From Methyloceanibacter methanicus (lineage in GTDB: Bacteria; Pseudomonadota; Alphaproteobacteria; Rhizobiales; Methyloligellaceae), in assembly GCF_001723285.1 (NCBI RefSeq), contig NZ_LPWG01000002.1, positions 186,001 to 250,000 on the forward strand: a stretch of 64,000 nucleotides of DNA, in the 5' to 3' direction. How positions within the stretch are numbered: the first letter of the stretch is position 1; every line of letters starts with the position of its first letter. The notes under the pieces were generated by a model that was given only the letters and a program-made list of their open reading frames with translations, had not been told where the DNA came from and did no database searches. The translations under genes and the position numbers were made by a program. Below, piece by piece: positions 18,235 to 28,990 of the stretch.

Positions 18235-20312
18235 GCGACCTCGGCCGCGTCGAGCGGTATGTCCTCGAGCGGATCGCTCGGGACTTCGGCTTCTGGGCGG
18301 CCGTAATAATAGCCCTGGACCTGATCGCAGCCCCAATGCTTCAGCATGGCGGCCTGGCCTTCTGTCTCGACCCCCTCGGCGGTGATCGTGACGTCCAGGG
18401 ACTGACCCAGGCCGACGATGCTGGAGACGATGGCGCTTGTTTGCGGATTGGAGCCGAGCGTGTCGATGAAGGAGCGGTCGATCTTGATCTTCTTGACCGG
18501 GAAGCGGGTCAGATAGGACAGGCTCGAATAGCCGGTGCCGAAGTCGTCCATGGCGATGGAGACGCCGAGCTGGTCCAGCTTGGTCAGGGTCTCGATGACG
18601 GCGTCCGTATTCTGCAGGATGGTCCCTTCGGTGATTTCGAGCTCGAGGCGCTCCGGCTCCAACCCGGTCTCCATGAGCACGCGGCGCACGAGCGCGTAGA
18701 CGTCCTGGGTCTTGAATTGCGCCGGAGACAGGTTCACGGCGAGCTTGGTCTCGGGCGGCCAGCCCAGCGCGTAGGTACAGGCCGTCTTCAGGATCCATTC
18801 GCCGAGCGGCACGATGAGCCCCGTCTCTTCGGCAATCGGCAAGAAGGTCGACGGCGGAATCTCGCCCTCCACCGGGTGCCACCAGCGCACCAGGGCCTCG
18901 TAGCCAGTGAGGTCGCCGTGGCTCAGGCCAAACTGGGGCTGGTAATCGAGATAGAGCTGGTGCTTGCGAATGGCGTTGCGCAGGTCGTGTTCCAGGCGGC
19001 GGCGCCTTTGCAGCGCCGCGTCCATGGCCGGTTCGAAGAAGCGGAACGTGTTGCGGCCGTCCTGCTTGGCCCGGTACAGCGCGAGGTCCGCATTCTTCAT
19101 CAGGATTTCGACCGGCTGGTCGGGGAGGGGCCCAAGGGCGATTCCGACGCTTGCCGATGTGATGATCTCGTGACCGTTGACATTGTACGGGGCGCCGAGC
19201 GCGCCGCAAACGCGCCGGGCCAGGTTCATGGCATCCTCGGGCGCGGTGATTTGCTCGGCCACGATGGCGAACTCGTCGCCGCCCATGCGTCCGACCACGT
19301 CGCTCTCGCGAAGGGTCTCGACCAGCCGCGCGGCGACCTCTTCCAGAAGCGCGTCGCCCGTCGCATGGCCGAGCGTGTCGTTCACGTTCTTGAAACGGTC
19401 CAGATCCAACCCGAAGACGGCAATCTTGGTGTCATGGCGCTTGGCCCGGGCGACCGCCTGTTCCAGATGGTGCCGCAACTGCAGCCGGTTGGGCAGCCCC
19501 GTCAGCGAATCGTGCATGGCCAGATAGCGGATCTTGTCCTCTGCCTGCCAGCGCTCGCGAATGCGCCGCGATGCAATGGCCGCGGGGACCGAAAAGCCCA
19601 TGACGATCAGGAGGCTGGTGGTCACCGTCACGACGACGAGTGCGAGATTCGTCAGCGCCGCCGCCGCGCTCTGGTCTATGTCGAAGGCATAGACATGGGA
19701 GACGTTTCCCCCTTGCGTGACAGGGACGAAGACGAGGCTGTCCCTGTCTTGATCCGGGACCGCCGAGACGGCGACCTTCTGCTGCGCGACCGCTTCGGCC
19801 AAGGCCGTTTTGGCTGTCTCTGTCTCAAGCTTGCCGGACAGCGCGCCCGGCGCCACCCGGCCGCCCACGGCGAGGGTCTCGCCGCGCGGCGTGAGCACGG
19901 CGAAACCGTCCATCTTGCTCACATAGTCGTCGCTGGAGCCGCCCGTGTCGGCCGCGAAGAGTCCGCCCGTGAGCCAACGGATGCGCTCTGCGAACATCTG
20001 GTGGCTCTCGCCCACAGAGGCCTTCGGGACGCTGGGCGCCTCGTCCGTCCCCCGTGCGAGTCGTTGCCGCAGCGCCTCTGGCTGCAGGATCTGAAGGCTG
20101 TCGTCGGTGGGAACGGCCTCGGGCTCCTCAAGGATGCGGCGCAGGCGTTTGTCGGTTTCGGTGCCCCAGGCCTTGGCGGCGTCGGCGGCCTCGACCTCGA
20201 GCGCATAATCGATGGCCGATCGACCGGATAGAACGGCCGCCATCACCGTAAACAGGCCCAAAGCCACGAGGCCCAGCATGATCCATCGGTCGCGCGTATC
20301 GAATTCAGACAT
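18231..20312 (-). CDS. Membrane GGDEF-EAL protein (c-di-GMP synthesis/breakdown)
   Basis: About 693 residues from ATG 20312. There are two transmembrane helices (about residues 8-30 and 225-250), with a periplasmic sensor region of about 190 residues between them. The GGDEF domain follows (HDSLTGLPNRL; active-site RMGGDEFAIV), then the EAL domain (YEALVRWWHP; AMDDFGTGYSSLSYL; ITAEGVET). Both catalytic signatures are intact, so either or both activities are possible. No inhibitory RxxD site is obvious directly before GGDEF. The signal sensed is unknown. Confidence 0.95.
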   Translation of the reverse strand: MSEFDTRDRWIMLGLVALGLFTVMAAVLSGRSAIDYALEVEAADAAKAWGTETDKRLRRILEEPEAVPTDDSLQILQPEALRQRLARGTDEAPSVPKASVGESHQMFAERIRWLTGGLFAADTGGSSDDYVSKMDGFAVLTPRGETLAVGGRVAPGALSGKLETETAKTALAEAVAQQKVAVSAVPDQDRDSLVFVPVTQGGNVSHVYAFDIDQSAAAALTNLALVVVTVTTSLLIVMGFSVPAAIASRRIRERWQAEDKIRYLAMHDSLTGLPNRLQLRHHLEQAVARAKRHDTKIAVFGLDLDRFKNVNDTLGHATGDALLEEVAARLVETLRESDVVGRMGGDEFAIVAEQITAPEDAMNLARRVCGALGAPYNVNGHEIITSASVGIALGPLPDQPVEILMKNADLALYRAKQDGRNTFRFFEPAMDAALQRRRRLEHDLRNAIRKHQLYLDYQPQFGLSHGDLTGYEALVRWWHPVEGEIPPSTFLPIAEETGLIVPLGEWILKTACTYALGWPPETKLAVNLSPAQFKTQDVYALVRRVLMETGLEPERLELEITEGTILQNTDAVIETLTKLDQLGVSIAMDDFGTGYSSLSYLTRFPVKKIKIDRSFIDTLGSNPQTSAIVSSIVGLGQSLDVTITAEGVETEGQAAMLKHWGCDQVQGYYYGRPEAEVPSDPLEDIPLDAAEVA

Positions 20313-20420
20313 ATGTGCGTATTTCCTACCGTCCCTCACCAATGGATGACCATAGGCGTAGGGTCGTTAAGGCAGACCGAATGGTTACAGTTAACGAAGG
20401 CTAAACGGGCGTGGTGCGAA

Positions 20421-20927
20421 TCAACGCCAAGCGAATGCGATCTTGCGCAAGCTGGTCCCGCCGAAGCCTTCGGCGCCCTCGGCGATCGGCTTGCCGCCCA
20501 ACCGGAGATAGAAGTCACAGGCTGCTTCGTTGTCTGCGAGTGCCCAGACCAGGAGGCCATGCAGGCGCCCTTCGCGAAGCTTCTGGCGCGCGCCCTCGAA
20601 CAGCTTCGTCCCAAGACCGAGGCCCTGATAGGTGGGGCAAAGATAGAGTTCGAAAATTTCGCCCCGATAGGGCCCACGGCCGACACGGCAGCGCCCGAAG
20701 GTCACATAGCCCGCCACGTCGCCCTGAAAATCCAGAACCAGCACGGATGCCCGCCGTTGCAGGGCCCGCGCCCACCAGCCAGGGCCCCGGCGCGCGATCA
20801 TTCGTTCCAGATCAAGATGGGGAATGATGCCCTGATAGGCCCCGCGCCATGCTTCTTCATAGGCGGTTGCGAGCGCGTGTGCGTCTTTTGGCCGTGCCGG
20901 CCTCACATGAGCGACATCGACGGACAT
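20421..20927 (-). CDS. GNAT-family N-acetyltransferase
   Basis: 168 residues. The acetyl-CoA binding motif YQGLGLGTKLFEGA follows the beta-4 strand (IFELYLCP), and NEAACDFYLRLGG is the usual C-terminal GNAT segment. The substrate cannot be read from the sequence. The 160 bases downstream of its start hold no gene besides the terminator of the next minus-strand gene. Confidence 0.9.
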   Translation of the reverse strand: MSVDVAHVRPARPKDAHALATAYEEAWRGAYQGIIPHLDLERMIARRGPGWWARALQRRASVLVLDFQGDVAGYVTFGRCRVGRGPYRGEIFELYLCPTYQGLGLGTKLFEGARQKLREGRLHGLLVWALADNEAACDFYLRLGGKPIAEGAEGFGGTSLRKIAFAWR

Positions 20928-21020
20928 GCGCAGAGCCTAGCCTAGTTTGCCTCGGTCGGGCAAAGGGCGCGTTTGGGTTATCCCACGCTGCGATGCCGCC
21001 CCTCCAAAGGAACAAGGCTC

Positions 21021-21056
21021 CAAAGAAAAAAGGCGGGCCAGAAACCGGCCCGCCCC
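21021..21056 (-). terminator. Rho-independent terminator after the small acidic exported protein
   Basis: An 8-bp perfect stem (GGCGGGCC at 21032-21039, GGCCCGCC at 21047-21054) with a 7-base loop. In the minus-strand direction it is followed directly by six T residues. It lies about 30 bases past the stop of the gene at 21088-21357. Confidence 0.85.
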
Positions 21057-21087
21057 TAGAGTTCGTTTGGTGTAAAAGCTGTGCTGA

Positions 21088-21357
21088 CTAGTACGCCGAC
21101 ATCAGGACGATCTTGCCGTCCTTGTCGAGCTTGATGTCCATCACGCCGAATTCGCACTTGGCGTCTTCGATCTCGATGTAACCGTTATCCTCGACTTCGA
21201 CTTCTTCGTAGCCCTTGCAGCCGAGCGTGCTCATGACCTCTTCGATCTTCTCGACCACACCGGCCGGAAGGTCCTTGTCATCATCATCGTCGTCAGCATA
21301 GGCGAAGGTGGTCGCGGCGAGCGCCAAGGCGGCGGCGAGGGAAACGGTCTTGATCAT
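21088..21357 (-). CDS. Small acidic exported protein, PepSY-like
   Basis: 89 residues. The start is supported by AAGGAG just upstream. A signal peptide (MIKTVSLAAALALAATTFAYA) is followed by a run of six Asp and a short domain with two cysteines ending in the strand pair MDIKLDKDGKIVLMSAY, which resembles small PepSY-type periplasmic domains. The mature protein is very acidic. The strong ribosome site and a canonical terminator suggest a well-expressed single gene. Metal or cation binding is a guess from composition only. Confidence 0.85.
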   Translation of the reverse strand: MIKTVSLAAALALAATTFAYADDDDDDKDLPAGVVEKIEEVMSTLGCKGYEEVEVEDNGYIEIEDAKCEFGVMDIKLDKDGKIVLMSAY

Positions 21358-21572
21358 ATCGGGAACTCCTTGCGATCTCAGGGTCTATGCGCGAACGCTG
21401 GCGCATGCGGTTCTTGTAGTCTGGCAATGTTTCAACAGTGCCAGAGGCCCGAGGGTAAGGTGCGCCAATATTGGTGGGTAGATCGCCACGGAATGTTCAG
21501 GAAAGTTTGGCAAAGCCTCTTGCCGAGACCTAGCGTCGCACACGGTTCTGAGGCGACCGCCGGGCCGGTTCG

Positions 21573-23402
21573 CTAAGCCGCGTTCTCGGCTTCGCGTTGG
21601 CGCTCGGCCTTCTTGCGATCGTTCGGATCGAGATGGCGCTTGCGCAGGCGGATCGAGTCCGGCGTCACTTCGACCAGCTCGTCGTCCTGAATGTAAGACA
21701 ACGCTCTTTCCAGAACCATGCGTATGGGCGGGGTGAGGCGGACGGCCTCATCCTTCGAGGTCGTGCGGATGTTGGTGAGCTTCTTGCCCTTCAACACGTT
21801 CACTTCCAGGTCGTTGCCGCGCGTGTGTTCGCCGACGATCATGCCCTGATACACCCGCGCGCCGGGCTCGATCATCATCGGGCCGCGGTCCTCGAGGTTC
21901 CACAGCGCATAGGCCACCGCATCTCCCTGGTCGGTTGAAATCAAGACGCCGTTGCGGCGCCCCTGAATGGGGCCTTTGTGGGGCGCGTAGCCGTGGAATA
22001 GACGGTTGATGATCCCGGTGCCGCGGGTGTCGGTCAGCAGCTCGCTCTGATACCCGATCAGGCCCCGCGTGGGCGCATGGAACACGAGCCGCACGCGGCC
22101 GCCGCCGGACGGCTTCATCTCAATCAGGTCGGCTTTGCGTTCCGACAGCTTCTGCACGACCGCACCTTGGTGCTCCTCGTCGAGATCGATCACGACTTCC
22201 TCGATGGGCTCCAAGAGCTGCCCGGTCTCGTCACGGGTGAAGAGGACACGCGGGCGCGACACGGAGAGCTCGAAGCCCTCGCGGCGCATGGTCTCGATCA
22301 GGATACCGAGCTGCAGTTCGCCCCGGCCCGCGACGACCATGGAGTCGCGCTCGTCGGATTCGGTGACCTTCAGCGCCACATTGCCCTCGGCCTCCTGCAG
22401 CAGCCGGTCGCGGATCATGCGGCCCGTGACTTTGGAGCCTTCGGTGCCCGCAAGCGGCGAATCGTTGACCCGGAAGGTCATGGACAGCGTCGGCGGGTCG
22501 ATCGGCTGGGCCGGGAGCGGCGCGTCGATGTCCGGCGCGCAGATCGTGTGGGCGACCGTCGCGTTCGGCAGGCCCGCGATCGAAACGATGTCGCCGGCGC
22601 TTGCTTCATCCAGCGCCACGCGCTCCAGCCCGCGGAACGCGAGCACCTTGGACACGCGGCCCTGCTCGACCAGCTTTCCTTCATGATCCAGCACCTTCAC
22701 CATCTCATTGGGCTTGATCTTGCCCGCGGTGATGCGGCCGGTGACGATGCGGCCGAGATAGGGATTGGCTTCGAGGATCGTGCCCAGCATCTGGAACGCG
22801 CCCTCCTCGGTGGCGGGCGCGGGCACATGGCGGCGCACCAGCTCGAAGAGCGGGGTCATGCCCTGATCCTTCGGCCCTTCGGGACTCTCGGCCATCCAGC
22901 CTTCCTTGGCCGAGCCGTAGAGGACCGGGAAGTCGAGCTGCTCGTCATTTGCGTCCAGGGCCGCGAACAGATCGAAAATCTCATTCAGCACGTCGTCGGG
23001 GCGCGCATCCGGGCGGTCGACCTTGTTGATCACCACGATCGGCTTGAGGCCCATCTTGAGCGCTTTCGACACGACGAACTTGGTCTGGGGCAGCGGACCT
23101 TCGGCTGCATCGACAAGCACCAGCGCGCCGTCGACCATGTTGAGAATGCGTTCCACCTCGCCGCCGAAATCGGCGTGGCCCGGCGTATCCACCACGTTGA
23201 TGCGGGTGTCTTCCCACACGATCGAGGTTGGCCTTAGCAGGATGGTGATCCCGCGTTCCCGTTCGAGGTCGTTGGAGTCCATGGCGCGCTCGTCCACGCG
23301 CTGATTGTTGCGCACGGCCCCCGATTGCTGGAGGAGGCGGTCGACCAGGGTTGTCTTGCCATGGTCGACATGCGCGATGATGGCGATGTTACGTAGCGTC
23401 AT
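21573..23402 (-). CDS. typA: Ribosome-associated GTPase TypA/BipA
   Basis: 609 residues from ATG 23402 (MTLRNIAIIAHVDHGKTTLV). G motifs AHVDHGKTT, the DTPGHADFGGEVE switch region and NKVDRPDA are intact, followed by EF-G-like domains and the BipA-specific C-terminal region (GLIGYQSELLTDTRGTG). It acts in ribosome assembly and stress adaptation. The 215 bases beyond its stop, up to the small acidic gene, show only that gene's leader. Confidence 0.97.
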   Translation of the reverse strand: MTLRNIAIIAHVDHGKTTLVDRLLQQSGAVRNNQRVDERAMDSNDLERERGITILLRPTSIVWEDTRINVVDTPGHADFGGEVERILNMVDGALVLVDAAEGPLPQTKFVVSKALKMGLKPIVVINKVDRPDARPDDVLNEIFDLFAALDANDEQLDFPVLYGSAKEGWMAESPEGPKDQGMTPLFELVRRHVPAPATEEGAFQMLGTILEANPYLGRIVTGRITAGKIKPNEMVKVLDHEGKLVEQGRVSKVLAFRGLERVALDEASAGDIVSIAGLPNATVAHTICAPDIDAPLPAQPIDPPTLSMTFRVNDSPLAGTEGSKVTGRMIRDRLLQEAEGNVALKVTESDERDSMVVAGRGELQLGILIETMRREGFELSVSRPRVLFTRDETGQLLEPIEEVVIDLDEEHQGAVVQKLSERKADLIEMKPSGGGRVRLVFHAPTRGLIGYQSELLTDTRGTGIINRLFHGYAPHKGPIQGRRNGVLISTDQGDAVAYALWNLEDRGPMMIEPGARVYQGMIVGEHTRGNDLEVNVLKGKKLTNIRTTSKDEAVRLTPPIRMVLERALSYIQDDELVEVTPDSIRLRKRHLDPNDRKKAERQREAENAA

Positions 23403-23645
23403 GTTCGGATGGGTCTTTCGGCCATGCGCCGGCGCATCCGCCAGCGGGCTGTTGTTGCGGCGCAATATAGGGATTTTGCCGCCAATCGCAATGGCGGGCG
23501 GCGCGGGCGGTCACGTGTCCGTCGCAGACCGTCGATAACCGTTGCACGCGCGGCCGTCGATACCGCACACTCGCGCGCCCGCGAAACCGTCCAAGAGACC
23601 GGGGCCGGGGCGTCCCTCATCTCGTCACGCCATGAAGGTTCCGCG

Positions 23646-24723
23646 ATGTCCGAAACCCCGCAACCGCCCTTTGGGGCCATGCCCAAGGCGCTCTCCGGTT
23701 CAGAGCTGCCCTCGTTCCGCTACGCGCTCGGCGCGGCCCCCGCCAAGCAATTCGACGGCGGAACGGCGAAGGAAGCCAATGTCGGCCAGTTCCCGGTCTC
23801 CGAAGCTCTGGCCGGGGTCTACATGACCCTGGAGCCTGGCGCCGTGCGCGAGCTGCACTGGCACGCCAATGCCGCCGAATGGGCCTACATGATCGACGGC
23901 CACGCACGCGTCACCACGATCGACCCGGAGAACCAGGCCGAGGTCGCCGATTTCGGACCCGGCGACGTCTGGTACTTCCCGCGCGGACACGGCCATTCCA
24001 TTCAGGGGCTTGCCGACGGCTGCACGTTCATCCTGGTGTTCGACAACGGCTACTTCTCCGAGTTCGGCACGTTCTCGATCACCGATTGGCTGGGTCACAC
24101 GCCGCACGATGTGCTGGCCAAGAATTTCGGTCTGCCCGAGGCGGCCTTCGCCGATTTCCCCGACCACGAGGTCTACATCGCCAAGGGGCCGGTCCCGCCC
24201 CCGCTGGAGGCGTTCCCGCGCCCGGCTCGCTCACGCGCCGCCCCTCACTCATCGCTACCGTCTCCTGGCGCAGGCGCCGGAGCCGTTTCCGGGCGGCGAG
24301 ATGCGGATCGCCTCGGAGATCGAGTTTCCCATCTCGACGACGATGACTGGTGCGTTGCTGACCATCGCGCCGGGCGGCATGCGCGAACTGCATTGGCACC
24401 CGAACGCGGTGGAGTGGCAGTACTACCTCACCGGCACCGGGCGGATGACCGTGTTCGGCTCGGGCGGGCGGGCGCGAACCGACGATTTCGCCGCCGGCGA
24501 CGTGGGCTATGTGCCGCAAGGCTTCGGCCACTACATCGAGAACACGGGCGAGGACGATCTGGAGCTCCTCGTCGTGCTCAACAACGGCACCTACGAATCG
24601 ATCTCCATCACCGCCTGGATGGCGGGGACGCCCGATCTCCTGCTGTCCACGAATTTCGGCGTGAAGCAATCCGTCTTCGAGGAGATGCCCGGAGACGCGG
24701 TGATCATGCCGGAGGAAGAGTAG
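23646..24723 (+). CDS. Bicupin oxalate decarboxylase, frameshifted between the two cupins
   Basis: The OxdC family is a manganese bicupin converting oxalate to formate and CO2. Cupin 1 has the ligands in ELHWHANAAEWAY and RGHGHS; cupin 2 in ELHWHPNAVEWQYY and GFGHYIEN. Between them the frame changes twice, at about 24215-24221 and 24234-24242. The linker PAPGSLTR and then PPLTHRYRLLAQAPEPFPGG appear in successive frames, as if a G had been lost twice from GGC/GGCC. Corrected length is about 360 residues, normal for bacterial OxdC. No signal peptide is obvious at ATG 23646. Confidence 0.88.
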
Positions 24724-24729
24724 CGCCGC

Positions 24730-25938
<1,209 letters not shown>

Positions 25939-26036
25939 TTGAGGTCCTGGAGAAACGCCGGCGTCCGGCGCGGTTCATGGATTTGGCCGGGACTATAGGC
26001 GTGAGCGGCGCGCACGCAAGAGGGCGCGCGGCTCCC

Positions 26037-26860
26037 TCAATCGGGGTCGGAGCGCCGCAGCAGGACATGACCCGATTGGCGCAGGGCCGCGCCCAGGCGC
26101 GCAAGGCCGGTTCCGACGCCCGCAAGAAGCGAGGCGATGCCCCGATGGAGCGCAAACGCGATCCGGTCCAGCCGCGCTTCGAGACGGGCGTCGTTGCGGC
26201 GGCCGGGCGCCAGAAGCAGGTAATAGAACAACAGGACCATGGTCACGGTGAAGATTCCTGCGAACAGCACGTCGCTGAGGAAGTGGCGGCCGAAGGCCAC
26301 GCGCAAGCCCCCGACAGAGGCGCCGTACAGCACGGCGGCGCCCATGGTGAAGGGCCGGGCCGCGGGCGGCGCCAGCATGGCGGGGGCCACGGTCCAGAAG
26401 GCGAGGCTGCCTTCGCCCGACACGAAGGAGCAATTGCGTTCGCAGGCCCCGCCAGGCCGCCACCAGGCTCGAAGCCGGACTTGCCGCCGAACTGTTCGAT
26501 CTGGTTCGGCCGCGGGCGCCCCCAATTGTCTTTCAGAACGAGGTTCGTGAGGACGCCGGGCCCCATGATGAACGAGCCGACGAGGAAGAGGGCCACGGAC
26601 GGCGCGATGACCATCTTGGTGCGGGGGAACACGAGCTTGCGGATCAGGACGAAGACGGACGGGGCGACCAGGAGATAGGGCACCCAATAGGCAAGATTGC
26701 GGACCGTTTCCCAGTCCTCGTCGCGCGAGATCGGAAACTTGCCGGTCTCGGAATCGAAGAACAGCCTCGCGGCCCAGAGATCGACCTCCGGGAAGATCGC
26801 GAAGATCAATCCCAGGCTCACTCCGAGTGCCAGAGTTGCGAGCAGCCAACGGCGCGCCAC
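26037..26860 (-). CDS. PAP2-family membrane phosphatase, frameshifted
   Basis: Six predicted hydrophobic segments. The PAP2 signature is visible in two frames: KDNWGRPRPNQIEQFGG before the break and NCSFVSGEGSLAFW plus GGLRVAFGRHFLSDVLFAG after it, carrying the catalytic Lys/Arg, the Ser-Gly and the last His. A one-base loss near 26465-26470 (coding strand GAGCC then TGGTGG) joins them. Such enzymes dephosphorylate lipid phosphates such as undecaprenyl pyrophosphate or phosphatidate; the substrate is unknown. Corrected length is about 275 residues. Confidence 0.86.
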
Positions 26861-27084
26861 GCGTGTCTCCCAGAAGCGGGAACCGGCCCGGATACTTGTC
26901 CGATCGGCGCGGTTCGTATGACCAGAATCAAGGCTTTATGGCCCAGCGCGCTCATATTGCCAACAAGGGCATCTCTGTCCCCTGGGACCCTCACCGCGTG
27001 ACGTTTTTATGATTGTTGCGCAAGGACCTGGAACCGCAGAGACTGGAGCGTGTTTGAGTCTTCGGGGGGCGATGGAGTGTGCTG

Positions 27085-27306
27085 ATGAGCAAGAACGAGA
27101 TCTCCGAAGACAGGGCCCAGCCGCGCTCGCGCGCTGAGCTGCTTCGCGAATTCGGTTTTGCCTGGCGGCGGCAGTGCCGCGGGCTGGCCGCGCGGTCCTG
27201 GCGGGACACCGTGACGGATTTCAAGCCGGAGCTGGCTCGTGCCTTGGCCCATGAGAAGGCGCGCATGCCGGTCAGGCTCCGCGACCTGCCAGGAACCAGT
27301 AAGTAA
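27085..27306 (+). CDS. Small basic hypothetical protein
   Basis: 73 residues from ATG 27085 with GGAG about 8 bases upstream. Rich in Arg and Ala, with no signal peptide or membrane segment. The 3' end overlaps the convergent membrane protein by 35 bases. No family recognised; the competing minus-strand frame here lacks a good start. Supported only by the ribosome site and length. Confidence 0.45.
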   Translation: MSKNEISEDRAQPRSRAELLREFGFAWRRQCRGLAARSWRDTVTDFKPELARALAHEKARMPVRLRDLPGTSK

Positions 27307-27753
27307 GTCCGCCGGCAAAGCCCGCAGTTGCGAAGATGGTCATGTATTCGCTCGCGGGCAGGGCCGGCGCTTCGGCGGCGGCGCCTGCGAGAAGTGGGAT
27401 GGCCGCCAGCGATGCCCCGCCGGCCAGCACGTAGTATATCCAGGACCGGATGTGCAGGACTTCGCCCGCGACGGCGGCGGCAAAGGCCGGCAGCGCCGTC
27501 AGTGCGGGGACCACGGTTCGATGAAGACGATAGCGCCGAACGCCATCGCCACGGAGCGTTGGACAACGGGGTCCTGGAGCGCCGGGTCCTGAAGCGCGAA
27601 GTCCCGGAACGCGGGATCCGCGGCCGCGATCGCGCTCAATTCATCGCCCGTCCACATGGCGCCGAGGACGAAGAGCACCACGAGCGCGACGGCGACGGCG
27701 ACGAAGAACGCCACCACCACAACGAATCCGCGCCAGACGACGTGTCCGATCAT
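27272..27753 (-). CDS. Small multi-helix membrane protein, frameshifted
   Basis: Two frames read as halves of one protein. The first half (MIGHVVWRGFVVVVAFFVAV ... MAFGAIVFIEP) stops near 27500. The second (PALTALPAFAAAVAGEVLHI, RSWIYYVLAGGA, FATAGFAGGLTYWFLAGRGA) continues to 27272. One missing G near 27511-27517 (coding CCGTGG for CCGGTGG) joins them as FIEPVVPALTALP. About 160 residues with four to five helices. Its second half resembles conserved small membrane proteins of Hyphomicrobiales of unknown role. Confidence 0.7.
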
Positions 27754-27833
27754 GGGGTCCTCTCATTCCGCCGGTCGTGACGGCCGTTCCGGCCCGGACT
27801 ATAGAGGATGCGCACCAGCCGGGGACGAGGATC

Positions 27834-28427
27834 ATGCGCACGATCGAGTTTTGGTACGAATTCGCCAGCACCTATTCGTATGTGACCGCGATGCGGATCG
27901 GGCGTGTCGCGGCGGCTGCGGGCGTGGCGGTCCGCTGGCGGCCATTTCTGCTGGGGCCGATCTTCAAGGAACTCGGCTGGAACGACTCGCCGTTCAACAT
28001 CTATCCCGCAAAGGGGCGCTATATGTGGCGCGACTTCGAGCGGGTTTGTGAAGGCGAAGGCCTGCCGCTCAAGCTGCCGCCTGTCCGTTTTCCGCAGAAC
28101 GGCGTGAAGGCCGCACGGCTGGCGCTTGCCGGTGAGGCAGACGGCTGGACGCCGGATTTCACCTGCGCCGTGTTCTACGCGAACTATGCCGAGCAGCGCG
28201 ATATCTCGGATGAGGACACGCTGCGCGGCCTTCTCTCCCGGATTGGCGTGGATCCGGAACGCGCCTTCGCGGCCGCCAATGCGCCGGCCAACAAGGAAGC
28301 GTTGTTCGCGCAGGTCGCCGAAGCCAAGACGCGCGGCATTTTCGGGGCGCCGTTCTTCACGGTCGGCGACGAGCCGTTCTGGGGCAACGACCGGCTCGAG
28401 GCGGCGCTTCGCTGGGCCAAGGCTTAG
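27834..28427 (+). CDS. 2-hydroxychromene-2-carboxylate isomerase-like protein (DsbA/kappa-GST fold)
   Basis: 197 residues from ATG 27834 behind GGGGACGAGG. The thioredoxin-like fold opens with IEFWYEFASTYSYV; a Ser stands where DsbA has its first Cys, as in HCCA isomerases and kappa-class GSTs. FRPFLLGP-type (WRPFLLGPIF) and GIFGAPFFTVGDEPFWGNDRL are family signatures. Glutathione-dependent isomerisation of an aromatic catabolite is the family reaction; the actual substrate is unknown. The stop overlaps the convergent peroxiredoxin by four bases. Confidence 0.9.
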   Translation: MRTIEFWYEFASTYSYVTAMRIGRVAAAAGVAVRWRPFLLGPIFKELGWNDSPFNIYPAKGRYMWRDFERVCEGEGLPLKLPPVRFPQNGVKAARLALAGEADGWTPDFTCAVFYANYAEQRDISDEDTLRGLLSRIGVDPERAFAAANAPANKEALFAQVAEAKTRGIFGAPFFTVGDEPFWGNDRLEAALRWAKA

Positions 28428-28990
28428 CGGCTCGGCGCGGCTTCGAGCCAGGCGACCACGTCGCCGGCGCTCGCAGACGGCGGGAACACCGGATAGAAAA
28501 CGTGCTCGATCCTGTCGTCCCGGACAACCAGGGTCAGCCGTTTGATGAGGCGCATGCCGTCCACCGTGAACGTCGGAAGACGCAGCGCGTCGGTGAAGGC
28601 GAACCGCGCGTCGCTCAAGACCTCGAACGGAAGGTGCAACCGCGCCGCCATCTCGCGCTGATAGGCGGTGTCCTGCGTACTGAGCCCGAAGACGCGGGCG
28701 CCGAGCCTCGCCAAATCGGCGGCGTGATCGCGGAAGGCGCAGGCTTGCGGCGTGCAGCCGCGCGCCCCGGGGATGGCATCCCAGCCGTCCGGCAAGGGTT
28801 CGCCCGGCACGCCCGTGCGCGGATAGCAATAAATGACCGTGCGTCCGGGGCCGAGCGTGGCGAGGGGCACGTCGCGTCCCTGGGTCGAGGTCAGGACGAC
28901 GTCCGGCATCTTCATCCCGGCGAGATGATCGCAGCGCCATCGTTCGACGGGACGGGGAAGATTGTCCGGAAGCGCGTCGAGGGCGCTCAA
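28424..28990 (-). CDS. Peroxiredoxin-like (AhpC/TSA) protein
   Basis: About 188 residues. I choose the TTG at 28990 because it overlaps the rlmN stop as TTGA, the usual sign of translational coupling. The thioredoxin-fold core reads [20 protein letters not shown], then [15 protein letters not shown] with the candidate peroxidatic/resolving Cys pair (GCTPQAC). [20 protein letters not shown] and [19 protein letters not shown] follow. It probably reduces peroxides in the cytoplasm. Confidence 0.87.
   Translation of the reverse strand: MSALDALPDNLPRPVERWRCDHLAGMKMPDVVLTSTQGRDVPLATLGPGRTVIYCYPRTGVPGEPLPDGWDAIPGARGCTPQACAFRDHAADLARLGARVFGLSTQDTAYQREMAARLHLPFEVLSDARFAFTDALRLPTFTVDGMRLIKRLTLVVRDDRIEHVFYPVFPPSASAGDVVAWLEAAPSR

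Noticed and set aside
17748..20231. An 827-codon plus-strand open frame
   Set aside because: It lies opposite the GGDEF-EAL gene, which has all domain motifs; the frame is an effect of high GC.
21370..21576. A 68-codon plus-strand frame upstream of the small acidic gene
   Set aside because: It covers the leader region of the minus-strand gene and has no start signal.
22077..23237. A 386-codon plus-strand open frame
   Set aside because: Antisense to typA, with no recognisable domain and no ribosome site.
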